Below, piece after piece: positions 8,201 through 13,251 of a stretch of 13,251 nucleotides of DNA. Source of the stretch: CAXMST01 sp035267205 (GTDB lineage: Bacteria > Actinomycetota > Thermoleophilia > Solirubrobacterales > 70-9); NCBI GenBank assembly GCA_035267205.1, contig DATFLZ010000141.1, positions 1 through 13,251 of the forward strand. The letters run 5' to 3'. Positions within the stretch are counted from its first letter, which is position 1. Each line of letters opens with the position of its first letter. The position numbers were made by a program, and so were the translations under genes. The notes under the pieces are model-generated. The model saw only the letters and a list, made by a program, of their open reading frames with translations, was not told the DNA's origin and searched no databases.

Positions 8201-8580
8201 TCCCGGACGCTCCCAACGGGCTCACGGAGTTCCTGATCGCGAACACAGCCCTGGCGCTCGGGGAGCGCGGGTTCCGCCGGCTCTCGATGAACTTCGCGGC
8301 CTGGGGAAGGCTGTTCGAGGAGGGGCGCGCCCTCGGCCCGATCGAGTGTGCCGAGAAGGCGATGGCGACGGCGCTCAACCCGTTCTTTCAGATCGAGTCG
8401 CTGCGGGACTTCAACCAGAAGTTCCAGCCCGAGTGGCTGCCTCGCTCGATCGTGATCGAGGACGCCGCCCAGATGGCCCGGGTCGGGCTGCTCTACGCGA
8501 CGATCGAGGGCCAGCTCGAGCTGCCGGTTCTGGGCCGGCTCCTGGTGCCGCCACAGCCCGCTACCGGGGTGGGCGGATGA
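5251..8580 (+). CDS. Lysyl-tRNA synthetase fused to lysylphosphatidylglycerol synthase (reversed LysX order)
   Basis: A 1109-residue membrane-anchored bifunctional protein. Residues 1-500 are a complete class II lysyl-tRNA synthetase: an OB-fold anticodon domain (about 50-150), RERYLDLI, GGAAARPFITHHNALD, motif 2 with RVFRNEGLDTRHNPEFT (R260) and motif 3 GGLGIGIDRL (R477), ending FPTMRPE. A Pro/Ala/Glu-rich linker (501-555) leads to about six membrane segments (near 556, 592, 617, 642, 671 and 735). Residues about 764-1090 are a DUF2156 aminoacyl-phosphatidylglycerol transferase with SLDLMRR (D979), NGLTEFLI (E993) and FNQKFQPEW (K1057, W1062). By family knowledge it charges tRNA-Lys and passes lysine to phosphatidylglycerol, making membrane charge more positive. 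Mycobacterial LysX has the membrane/transferase part first. GTG 5251 has AAAGGA 7 nt upstream. It is translationally coupled to the next gene. Lysine as the lipid substrate is inferred from the fused LysRS. Confidence 0.9.
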   Translation: MSDVEEPAADEGTVAEERRRRLEKLDRLAERGGSRYPPRFDRDHMVAAVRERFDGIAADARTGERVRVAGRLMLIRRHGGVIFAMLRDSSGELQLEVSREVVGEAAHDDFEHLDLGDWVGVEGEVIGSHSGELSVELGEWELLTKALRTLPKEEHGPRDVDVRYRERYLDLIVNPDARRIFQIRSAAIASVRQTLIQRGFAEVETPVLDTAAGGAAARPFITHHNALDIDMYLRIALELPLKRLVVGGMERVFEIGRVFRNEGLDTRHNPEFTLLEAYQALGDYHDMMDLVETIVSRAATDAIGTTKIEIDGKPVDLAPPWRRVSMADLVREQTGAEMHPSMPIEEARSIASDMGLETEESWGAGRILAEVYDEHCEAELIEPTFVLDHPREVSPLARAHRDDPTLTERFEAVVGARELANAYSELNDPVDQRERFEAEARAKAAGDEEAEDVDEDYIRALEFGLPPTGGLGIGIDRLVMLIAGADTIREVILFPTMRPEGAAAGPHAGAGAPGLPSPEVMAAPESEPEVDGPAVGTEPAPASDPPRPGPGPSARALGWLTAVVGILSLVPTLPVVSGPLGIEPLLGRDGRIVSDIASVLVGFALIAVAYEVGRGRRAAFRVAVGLFAVSALAHAIRGPDPIVVVLDLAMLAGLVANRGRFRVPPNPRSALALLRFIPAYLALVGAFSVLTLFVERDKLSPSFSVAGALEAGYVGLVGVQGPFEYSSAAFEDFFEWSLIVLAVAGLLTALFLLFRPLTQRGGPSADDRAKARALVRRWGSDSLAYFALHPRKSYFFSSDGRAMVAYAYAGGYALVSADPIGAPGSIRRVLDEFLAYCADRGWRVSFLAVREELLGLYTERGLRGVYLGDEAMIDCRRFGLGGGAMKPVREAAHRVGREHRFRLIRESEAGPALVARLNEISRQWRGDTEERGFTMELTREVEGVEEDFLLALCLDAEERPVGFLRLVPCYGADPGFSLDLMRRLPDAPNGLTEFLIANTALALGERGFRRLSMNFAAWGRLFEEGRALGPIECAEKAMATALNPFFQIESLRDFNQKFQPEWLPRSIVIEDAAQMARVGLLYATIEGQLELPVLGRLLVPPQPATGVGG

Positions 8581-9401
8581 TCGACCCCGGCGGCGTCCTC
8601 TCGATCGCCAGCATCGGCTCGCTCTACGACCGGGCGGTCGTGGAGACCGGCCGCGAGGCCTCCTTCCTGTTCTTCGTCGCCTTCCTCGGCAGCTTCGGCT
8701 TTATCCGCACCAGCGCGCACATGATCCGGGCCGAGGTCAGCTGGTGGCCGGGGAACGTCGAGGTCGGCGGCACCCACATCCATCACCTGGTCTGGGGTAT
8801 CTGCCTGGTGCTGATCACCGGCTGGATCGGTGTCACGCAGGACCTCTCATCGCCCTGGGCGCAGATCGTGCCGATCACCTTTGGAATCGGCGCGGGGCTG
8901 ACGATGGACGAGTTCGCGCTCTGGCTCAACCTCCGCGACGTCTACTGGGAGCAGGAGGGGCGCCGCTCGATCGACGCGGTGATCGTGATCGTGGCGGTGA
9001 CCGGCCTGCTGCTGGTCGGGTTGCGGTCGTGGATCGACGTCGCGACCGGGGTCGAGGACTACGTCTTCCACGTAGTGGGCTGGTCGACCGTGCTGGCGAT
9101 GGTCCTGATCGGGATCAACGTCGCGAAGGAGAAGTTCGGGATGGCCCTGATCGGGTTCTTCTTCAGCCCCGTCTCCCTGATCGGCGCGCTGCGACTCGGA
9201 CGGCCGACGTCACTCATCGCGCGGCGCTACTCCAAGGACAAGCGTCGCCGCGCGCACGAGCGCTTCGACGGGCGCAGCGCCGTGCCGATGCCACCGCCGG
9301 TGCAGCGAAGGATCCAGGAGCGACGGCGCGGCGCAAGGCCGGCGAAGAACGCTCAGGGCGAGGCGCCGGCCGAGGACGCGGACGCGTCCCGCTCTGACTG
9401 A
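8577..9401 (+). CDS. Six-segment membrane protein of unknown family, coupled to the LysRS fusion
   Basis: A 274-residue protein whose ATG (8577) overlaps the upstream TGA as ATGA, so the two are translationally coupled. A G-rich tract (GGGGTGGG) precedes the start. Hydrophobic segments lie near residues 28-50, 70-87, 95-117, 132-149, 163-183 and 188-207. A basic, Arg/Lys-rich cytosolic-type tail (210-255) ends in an Ala/Glu/Asp-rich stretch. Notable polar residues in or beside the segments are THIHH (66-70) and MDEFALWLNLRDVYW (110-124). Together they could bind a metal or head group. I do not recognise the family. The gene context suggests a role with aminoacylated phosphatidylglycerol, for example flipping, modifying or hydrolysing the lipid, or as a partner subunit. 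That is inference only. An upstream extension in the same frame is a shadow of the fusion gene. Confidence 0.8.
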   Translation: MIDPGGVLSIASIGSLYDRAVVETGREASFLFFVAFLGSFGFIRTSAHMIRAEVSWWPGNVEVGGTHIHHLVWGICLVLITGWIGVTQDLSSPWAQIVPITFGIGAGLTMDEFALWLNLRDVYWEQEGRRSIDAVIVIVAVTGLLLVGLRSWIDVATGVEDYVFHVVGWSTVLAMVLIGINVAKEKFGMALIGFFFSPVSLIGALRLGRPTSLIARRYSKDKRRRAHERFDGRSAVPMPPPVQRRIQERRRGARPAKNAQGEAPAEDADASRSD

Positions 9402-9491
9402 GCGGCCTCGTCCAGCCAGGCGCCGCGAAGCTCGCTCCAGATCACGCCCACGCCTATGGAATCTTGACCGTCTGCGCTACTCTCCCTGCCG
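9402..9491 (+). promoter_or_regulatory. Promoter region of the leuA leader transcript
   Basis: This is the 90-bp gap between the membrane-protein gene and the leader peptide. TACTCT at 9478-9483 fits the TAnnnT -10 pattern and ends 8 nt before the leader ATG (9492), so transcription may start at or next to that ATG and give a leaderless message. TTGACC at 9464-9469 looks like a -35, but lies only 8 nt from that -10. With normal 17-nt spacing it would pair with a poor hexamer at 9487. No Shine-Dalgarno precedes the leader ATG. GCGGC/GCCGC near 9402-9426 could form a weak hairpin after the upstream gene. Confidence 0.4.
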
Positions 9492-9551
9492 ATGGTCCTT
9501 CGCCACCAGACCCTGGCGCTTCTTCTTCTCCTCCCCCCTCGGGGGGATTAG
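9492..9551 (+). CDS. leu operon leader peptide (19 aa, five consecutive Leu codons)
   Basis: A short frame from ATG 9492 to TAG 9549-9551 encodes MVLRHQTLALLLLLPPRGD. Seven of the 19 residues are leucine, five of them in a row (CTT CTT CTT CTC CTC, 9519-9533), right before a hairpin and 64 nt before leuA. This is the hallmark of ribosome-mediated attenuation: scarce charged tRNA-Leu stalls the ribosome on the Leu run and changes folding of the leader RNA to allow leuA expression. Leader peptides of this kind are known before actinobacterial leuA genes. CTT is a minor choice against CTC/CTG in the neighbouring genes, which may sharpen stalling on a rarer tRNA. The start lacks a Shine-Dalgarno and is probably leaderless. 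It is too short for routine gene calling. Confidence 0.85.
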   Translation: MVLRHQTLALLLLLPPRGD

Positions 9552-9608
9552 CGCTGGGCGGCGCGATAGCCGCGAGAGACAGGTAGAAGGATCAAGAGAG
9601 AAGGAGAA
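9526..9608 (+). promoter_or_regulatory. leuA attenuator: Leu-codon run pairs with the leuA Shine-Dalgarno
   Basis: TTCTCCT (9526-9532, inside the Leu-codon run) is perfectly complementary to AGGAGAA (9602-9608), which holds the leuA ribosome binding site. The pairing would enclose two local hairpins: CCCCCC/GGGGGG (9533-9538 with 9541-9546, realistically five pairs and a CTCG loop) and GCGGC/GCCGC (9558-9562 with 9569-9573, loop GCGATA). No T-tract follows either hairpin, so Shine-Dalgarno sequestration fits better than intrinsic termination. A ribosome stalled on Leu codons would cover the anti-Shine-Dalgarno and free leuA for translation. The complementarity is seen; the mechanism is inferred. 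Confidence 0.55.
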
Positions 9609-9615
9609 TCAGCCG

Positions 9616-11220
9616 ATGAGCGCTGAGGCAGAAGTACAGGTAGAGGAATCGGGCCGCGTCGAGATCTTCGACACGACGCTCCGGGACGGCGAGCAGTCTC
9701 CGGGGATCTCGCTCAACACGCAGGAAAAGGTCGAGATCGCGACACAGCTCGGCAGGCTCGGCGTCGATGTCATCGAGGCTGGGTTCCCGATCACGTCCCC
9801 GGGTGACTTCGAGGCGGTCCAGGAGATTGCGCGGACCGTTCAGGGGCCGGTGATCTGCGGCCTGGCCCGCACCCAGAAGGCCGATATCGACGCGGCCTGG
9901 GGTGCGGTCAAGGACTCAGAGCGCCCGCGGATCCACACGTTCATCTCCACCTCCGACATCCACATCGAGCACCAGCTCCAGACCGATCGCGAGGACGTCA
10001 AGGGTCAGGCGAAGGCCGCCGTGGCACACGCGAGGGAGCACTGCGAGGACGTCGAGTTCTCGCCGATGGACGCGACGAGGGCGGACGTGGACTTCACCGC
10101 CGAGGTCTGCGCGATCGCCGTGGCGGAGGGCGCGACCGTGGTCAACATCCCGGACACCGTCGGCTATACGACTCCCGAGGAGTACACGCGCTACTTCGAG
10201 CGGCTCTACGAGCTGGCGCCGGACCTGCGTGGCGTGCGGATGAGCGTCCACTGTCACGACGACCTGGGCCTGGCCGTGGCCAACTCCTACGCGGGGCTGC
10301 TGGCGGGTGCCCGCCAGGTCGAGTGCGCGATCAACGGGCTCGGCGAACGCGCCGGCAACTGCTCGCTCGAGGAGATCGTGATGCTGCTCCGGACGCGCCG
10401 AGGGGACCACGGCCTGGACACGAATGTGAACACGGTCGAGCTGGCCCGAACGAGTCGCATGGTGAGCCGCTCCACGGGTTACGCGGTGCAGCCGAACAAG
10501 GCCGTGATCGGGCGCAACGCGTTCGCCCACGAGTCGGGGATCCACCAGGACGGCGTGCTCAAGGAGCGTTCGACCTACGAGATCATGGACGCGCGTGACG
10601 TCGGCCTCGAGTCGAACTCGATCGTGCTCGGCAAGCATTCCGGCCGGCATGCGCTGGCAGATGCGCTCAGCCAGCTCGGCTTCCAGGTGGAGGGCAGCGC
10701 CCTCAATCACGCCTTCAAGCGCTTCAAGGAGATCGCCGACAAGAAGAAGCAGGTCACCGCGCTCGATCTCGAGGCGATCGTCTCGGATGAGATGCGCGAG
10801 TCCTCGGAGAAGTACGAGCTCGAGTGGTTCGAGGTCGAGGCCGGGACCAAGCTGGAGCCGCGGGCCCGCGTCGGGATCAAGCTCCCCTCCGGCGAGGTGG
10901 TCGAGGGCAGCTCCAGCGGCGACGGACCGATTGACTCCGTCTTCGGCGCGATCGCGTCCACGGTCGAGACCGACTGCGAGCTGCGGCAGTTCACCGTTGC
11001 CGCTGTCACCGAGGGCCGCGACGCCCTCGGCGAAGTGACCGTGATGCTCCGCGCCCACGACCGCCTCGCGACCGGCCAGGGGGTCTCGACGGACATCATC
11101 GAGGCCTCCGCCCGGGCCTACGTCCGCGCTCTCTCCAATGCGCTCGACGGCGCCGCGGTCCGCGAGGCCGAGGCGGCCACGGAGGAGCACGCGGCGGCGC
11201 CGGTCTCACCGGGGCCGTAG
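9616..11220 (+). CDS. leuA: 2-isopropylmalate synthase
   Basis: A 534-residue cytosolic enzyme condensing acetyl-CoA with 2-oxoisovalerate, the committed step of leucine synthesis. The TIM-barrel starts with DTTLRDGEQSPG (residues 19-30; R23 and D24 catalytic/metal) and carries HCHDD (212-216) and NGLGERAGN ending at N248, the other expected metal ligands. HESGIHQDGVLK and GKHSGRHAL follow. From about residue 390 the C-terminal leucine-sensing dimer domain is complete, with GDGPIDSVFGAI and a final helix, so feedback inhibition by leucine is expected. Length fits the usual ~510-550 aa bacterial form; the last ~15 residues are an Ala/Glu-rich tail. ATG 9616 has AAGGAG at 9601-9606, 9 nt away. 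It is preceded by its leader peptide, giving both genetic and allosteric leucine control. The related citramalate and homocitrate synthases are less likely, given the leader and nearby leuC. Confidence 0.95.
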   Translation: MSAEAEVQVEESGRVEIFDTTLRDGEQSPGISLNTQEKVEIATQLGRLGVDVIEAGFPITSPGDFEAVQEIARTVQGPVICGLARTQKADIDAAWGAVKDSERPRIHTFISTSDIHIEHQLQTDREDVKGQAKAAVAHAREHCEDVEFSPMDATRADVDFTAEVCAIAVAEGATVVNIPDTVGYTTPEEYTRYFERLYELAPDLRGVRMSVHCHDDLGLAVANSYAGLLAGARQVECAINGLGERAGNCSLEEIVMLLRTRRGDHGLDTNVNTVELARTSRMVSRSTGYAVQPNKAVIGRNAFAHESGIHQDGVLKERSTYEIMDARDVGLESNSIVLGKHSGRHALADALSQLGFQVEGSALNHAFKRFKEIADKKKQVTALDLEAIVSDEMRESSEKYELEWFEVEAGTKLEPRARVGIKLPSGEVVEGSSSGDGPIDSVFGAIASTVETDCELRQFTVAAVTEGRDALGEVTVMLRAHDRLATGQGVSTDIIEASARAYVRALSNALDGAAVREAEAATEEHAAAPVSPGP

Positions 11221-11281
11221 CCGGCCCGGGCGCATTCACATGGACCCGGCCCGCGACGCAGCTCCACTCGCCATCGCCAGA

Positions 11282-11287
11282 TAGGCT
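11282..11287 (+). promoter_or_regulatory. Candidate -10 (TAGGCT) for a leaderless SDR mRNA
   Basis: TAGGCT matches TAnnnT and ends 7 nt before the ATG at 11295, where no Shine-Dalgarno is present. This is the geometry of leaderless actinobacterial transcripts. The rest of the 74-bp gap (11221-11294) has GC-rich inverted repeats just after leuA (GGGCC/GGCCC around the stop) but no T-tract. Confidence 0.35.
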
Positions 11288-11294
11288 TGACGCG

Positions 11295-12047
11295 ATGGGT
11301 CAACTCGACGGCAAGGTCGCAGCGATCACCGGCGCCAGCTCCGGGATCGGTGAGGCGACCGCCCGGGCTCTGGCCGCCGAGGGAGCCGCGGTTGCGCTCG
11401 GCGCCCGGCGGACCGACCGGATCGAGGCACTCGCCGAGGAGATCAGCTCCACCGACGCCGGCAAGGCGCTCGCGATCGAGACCGACGTCTCCGATGAGGA
11501 GTCAGCGAACGCCTTCGTAACGGGCGCCCACGAGCAGCTCGGCGGCCTCGACATCCTCGTCAACAACGCCGGCGTGATGTTGCTCGGCCCGGTTGCCGGG
11601 GCCGACACCGATGAGTGGCGGACGATGATGGAGGTCAACGGACTGGGTCTTCTGTACTGCACTCACGCTGCGCTGCCGATCATGGGCGCGGCCGGATCCG
11701 GACACGTGGTCAACGTCAGTTCGGTCGCGGGCCGGACGGCGAGCATGGGGGTGGGGGTCTACAACTTCACGAAGTGGGGCGTGACCGGCTTCGGAGAGGC
11801 GCTGCGCCAGGAGTGCTCTCACGCCAACGTCCGGGTGACCACGATCGAGCCGGGGTTCACGGAGTCCGAGCTCGCCGGCCACAACACGAACCCGATCGTG
11901 CTCGAGCGGGTCGAACAGATGAAGGAGGAGTACGGCGAGATCCTCCAGGCCTCCGACATCGCCGACTCCATCGTCTGGGCAACCACCCGCCCCAACCGGG
12001 TCAACGTCAACGAGATCCTGATCCGGCCGACGGGTCAGACCCGCTGA
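11295..12047 (+). CDS. Classical short-chain dehydrogenase/reductase
   Basis: A 250-residue cytosolic NAD(P)-dependent oxidoreductase of the classical SDR family, of typical length. It shows the cofactor motif TGASSGIG (12-19), NNAG (90-93), N115, S143 (VVNVSSVAG) and the YNFTK catalytic pair Y156/K160. The basic pair RR at 38-39 after the second strand suggests NADP(H) preference. PGFTESELAGH follows the active site. It resembles NADP-dependent serine/3-hydroxy acid dehydrogenase-like SDRs, but the substrate cannot be fixed. ATG 11295 lacks a Shine-Dalgarno. The gene sits between leuA and the leuC unit but has no evident role in leucine synthesis. Confidence 0.9.
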   Translation: MGQLDGKVAAITGASSGIGEATARALAAEGAAVALGARRTDRIEALAEEISSTDAGKALAIETDVSDEESANAFVTGAHEQLGGLDILVNNAGVMLLGPVAGADTDEWRTMMEVNGLGLLYCTHAALPIMGAAGSGHVVNVSSVAGRTASMGVGVYNFTKWGVTGFGEALRQECSHANVRVTTIEPGFTESELAGHNTNPIVLERVEQMKEEYGEILQASDIADSIVWATTRPNRVNVNEILIRPTGQTR

Positions 12048-12049
12048 CC
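12033..12049 (+). terminator. Weak hairpin at the end of the SDR gene
   Basis: GGTCAG (12033-12038) and CTGACC (12044-12049) form a perfect 6-bp stem with a 5-nt loop, and the SDR stop codon lies inside it. The following GGGTTCTCCTC is only mildly T-rich, so termination is uncertain. A second small inverted repeat (ACCGG/CCGGT) lies about 60 bp downstream. Confidence 0.3.
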
Positions 12050-12241
12050 GGGTTCTCCTCGGGCGGGCGTCGGTCGGCCTCCCGCCGGCCTCCCGTGCGA
12101 CGTCACCGGAGGACGCCGGTCCACACCCCGTTGCCAGCCCGCCCTCGGCAATGTCGGGGTGGTATTCCGTACAACTGTCTGTGATACCGTACAGCTTCGC
12201 CGCGGCCTGACCGGCTCGCCGGGCGCAAACCGATCGACACG
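12048..12241 (+). promoter_or_regulatory. 194-bp intergenic region upstream of the XRE-cupin gene
   Basis: The region contains the SDR-end hairpin, a 9-bp direct repeat GGCCTCCCG (two copies 11 bp apart, near 12077-12096), the ACCGG/CCGGT inverted repeat near 12104-12119, and the CCGTACA repeats (separate entry). TACCGT at 12185-12190 fits a TAnnnT -10 and would start transcription near 12197, about 45 nt before the ATG. No strong -35 is seen. Confidence 0.35.
12167..12193. promoter_or_regulatory. Two CCGTACA direct repeats spaced 20 bp: candidate operator
   Basis: CCGTACA occurs at 12167-12173 and again at 12187-12193, exactly 20 bp apart, about two helical turns on the same face. The flanks are partly shared (TATTCCGTACA and GATACCGTACA). 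The second copy overlaps the candidate -10 at 12185-12190, so a bound protein would block the promoter. The downstream XRE-cupin gene is the obvious candidate for the binding protein. I did not find a third CCGTACA in the intergenic regions of the window. Confidence 0.45.
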
Positions 12242-12886
12242 ATGACACCCGCAGTAGCTCCGCAGACGATCCCCACGAGCCCCCCGTCCTCCGAGGCGCT
12301 GAGCTCGACCGCAGCTGCGGTCGAGCCGGGCGCGATCGGCAGTCGCGTCCGGGCGCTCCGCGAGGGCCTGGGCCTCAGCCTGAGGGAGCTGGCACAGCGC
12401 AGCGGCGTCTCCGCGACCACCCTCTCCGAGGTCGAGCGCGGCCACTCCTCGCCGACGCTCACCGTCGCCGGCCGGATCGCCGACGGGCTGGAGCTCAGCC
12501 TCTCGCAGCTCCTGCGACTCGACGAGAGCGGACACCTCGTCGTCGTCCGCGCCGGCAACGGCAGGCTTCGCCGCCGCTCCGGTCACTCGCTCGAGGAGCT
12601 GACGCCGCCGCTCCCCGGTCAGCGCGCCGACGTCTCTCGGCACACGCTTGAGCCGGGGGCCTCGACCGGAGGGACGGACGATCCGCCGATTCACGAGCCG
12701 GGCAGTCGCGAGACCGTGGTCGTGATCGCGGGCGAGGTCGACCTCGAGGTCGACGGGGCCGAGCACCGGCTCGCCGCAGGCGATAGCGCGACCTTCGATG
12801 CGGACCTCCAACACCGTCTGAAGAACTCGACCCGCGCACCCGCCGAGCTGATCGCCGTGATCGCCGCGGGGCTGCGCAGAAGCTGA
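12242..12886 (+). CDS. XRE-family HTH regulator with C-terminal cupin sensor domain
   Basis: A 214-residue DNA-binding transcription factor. After a Ser/Pro/Ala-rich N-terminus, residues 31-92 form an XRE/Cro-type helix-turn-helix (IGSRVRALREGLGLSLRELA then SGVSATTLSEVERGHSSPTL). Residues about 133-210 are a cupin_2 barrel (IHEPGSRETVVVIAGEVDLE, AAGDSATFDADLQHRLKN). H151, E157 and H191 are possible metal or ligand contacts. XRE-cupin proteins generally sense small molecules and often regulate neighbouring metabolic genes. The next gene is leuC, 34 bp downstream on the same strand and probably co-transcribed, so control of leuCD, itself or both is plausible. ATG 12242 has no Shine-Dalgarno; no better start was found between it and the HTH. 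The effector is unknown. Confidence 0.85.
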   Translation: MTPAVAPQTIPTSPPSSEALSSTAAAVEPGAIGSRVRALREGLGLSLRELAQRSGVSATTLSEVERGHSSPTLTVAGRIADGLELSLSQLLRLDESGHLVVVRAGNGRLRRRSGHSLEELTPPLPGQRADVSRHTLEPGASTGGTDDPPIHEPGSRETVVVIAGEVDLEVDGAEHRLAAGDSATFDADLQHRLKNSTRAPAELIAVIAAGLRRS

Positions 12887-12920
12887 CCCGACCACCGCAA
12901 GAGACGAGGAGCAAACGACC

Positions 12921-13251
12921 ATGGCCCCGCAAACGATGTTCGACAAGATCTGGTCCCAGCACGAGGTCGCCGATGGGCTGATCTTCATCGACCTGCACCT
13001 GGTGCACGAGGTCACCTCACCACAGGCGTTCGACGGCCTGCGGCTGGAGGGCCGCAAGGTGCGCCGCCCCGATCGCACGCTCGCGACCGCGGATCACAAC
13101 GTTCCCACCGACGACACGCCCGCGGCCAGGCTGATCGCCGACGAGCTCTCCCGCAAGCAGGTCGAGACGCTGGAGGCGAACTGCGAGGAGTTCGGGGTCC
13201 CGCTGTACTCGCTGGGCTCGAACCGCCGCGGCATCGTGCACGTGATCGGCC
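12921..13251 (+). CDS. leuC: 3-isopropylmalate dehydratase large subunit, N-terminal part (runs off window)
   Basis: This is the start of the aconitase-family large subunit that, with LeuD, isomerises 2- to 3-isopropylmalate in leucine synthesis. The frame opens at ATG 12921 with GAGGAG (12906-12911) 9 nt upstream and stays open for 110 codons to the window end. It shows MFDKIWSQHEV, IDLHLVHEVTSPQAFDGLR, TADHNVPT and GIVHVIG, all in the positions expected for LeuC. The Fe-S cysteines lie beyond the window. It sits 34 bp after the XRE-cupin gene and so is likely in the same transcript. Homoaconitase-type paralogues share these motifs, but the leucine context favours LeuC. Confidence 0.93.
   Translation, partial: MAPQTMFDKIWSQHEVADGLIFIDLHLVHEVTSPQAFDGLRLEGRKVRRPDRTLATADHNVPTDDTPAARLIADELSRKQVETLEANCEEFGVPLYSLGSNRRGIVHVIG

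Noticed and set aside
9533..9546. C6-TC-G6 palindrome as an intrinsic terminator before leuA
   Set aside because: No T-tract follows and the leader stop codon comes right after. It fits better as part of the attenuator fold.
9916..11190. Long - strand frame opposite leuA
   Set aside because: It is an antisense shadow of an unambiguous 2-isopropylmalate synthase.
12151..12210. A 19-codon + strand frame upstream of the XRE-cupin gene, possibly a second leader peptide
   Set aside because: It has no codon run for any regulated amino acid and no ribosome binding site. It contains the CCGTACA repeats and candidate -10, so it is probably upstream of the transcript start.
12035..13078. 347-codon - strand frame across the XRE-cupin gene and leuC start
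   Set aside because: It overlaps two recognisable + strand genes and a regulatory gap, and has no domain of its own.

Overview
The window is GC-rich (roughly 70% by eye), with GTG as well as ATG starts and several genes that lack an obvious ribosome binding site. This fits a high-GC actinobacterium. A lysyl-tRNA synthetase fused to a lysyl-phosphatidylglycerol synthase and an actinobacterial-style leuA leader support that. Placement in the deep Thermoleophilia/Solirubrobacterales group is a guess from gene content, not something I can prove here. No tRNA, rRNA, CRISPR array, insertion sequence or prophage gene was seen. I read it as ordinary chromosome with a few unusual arrangements.

Layout. 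Bases 1-669 hold the 3' end of serA (serine biosynthesis). It is followed on the + strand by a VAT-1-like quinone oxidoreductase (713-1744) and a DMT-type membrane transporter (1787-2632). Two - strand genes follow, an APC amino-acid permease (5159-3702) and a nitrilase-superfamily amidohydrolase (3667-2642), 34 bp apart and probably one operon. The nitrilase converges on the DMT gene with only 9 bp between their stops. The permease diverges from the largest gene across a 91-bp gap that contains a perfect 8-bp inverted repeat.

The largest gene (5251-8580, 1109 aa) is a complete class II LysRS followed by about six membrane segments and a DUF2156 aminoacyl-phosphatidylglycerol synthase domain. 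This is the opposite domain order to mycobacterial LysX. Its stop overlaps the ATG of a six-segment membrane protein (8577-9401) of unknown family, which suggests a two-gene cell-envelope unit.

The right third is a leucine-biosynthesis neighbourhood. A 19-residue leader peptide with five consecutive Leu codons (9492-9551) precedes leuA (9616-11220). Its Leu-codon run is complementary to the leuA Shine-Dalgarno, which suggests translational attenuation. A short-chain dehydrogenase (11295-12047) separates leuA from an XRE-cupin regulator (12242-12886). The regulator lies 34 bp upstream of leuC (12921 to the window end, partial). Two CCGTACA direct repeats exactly 20 bp apart lie upstream of the regulator and may be its operator. 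serA, leuA and leuC therefore look like remnants of a serine/branched-chain amino-acid cluster interspersed with accessory genes.
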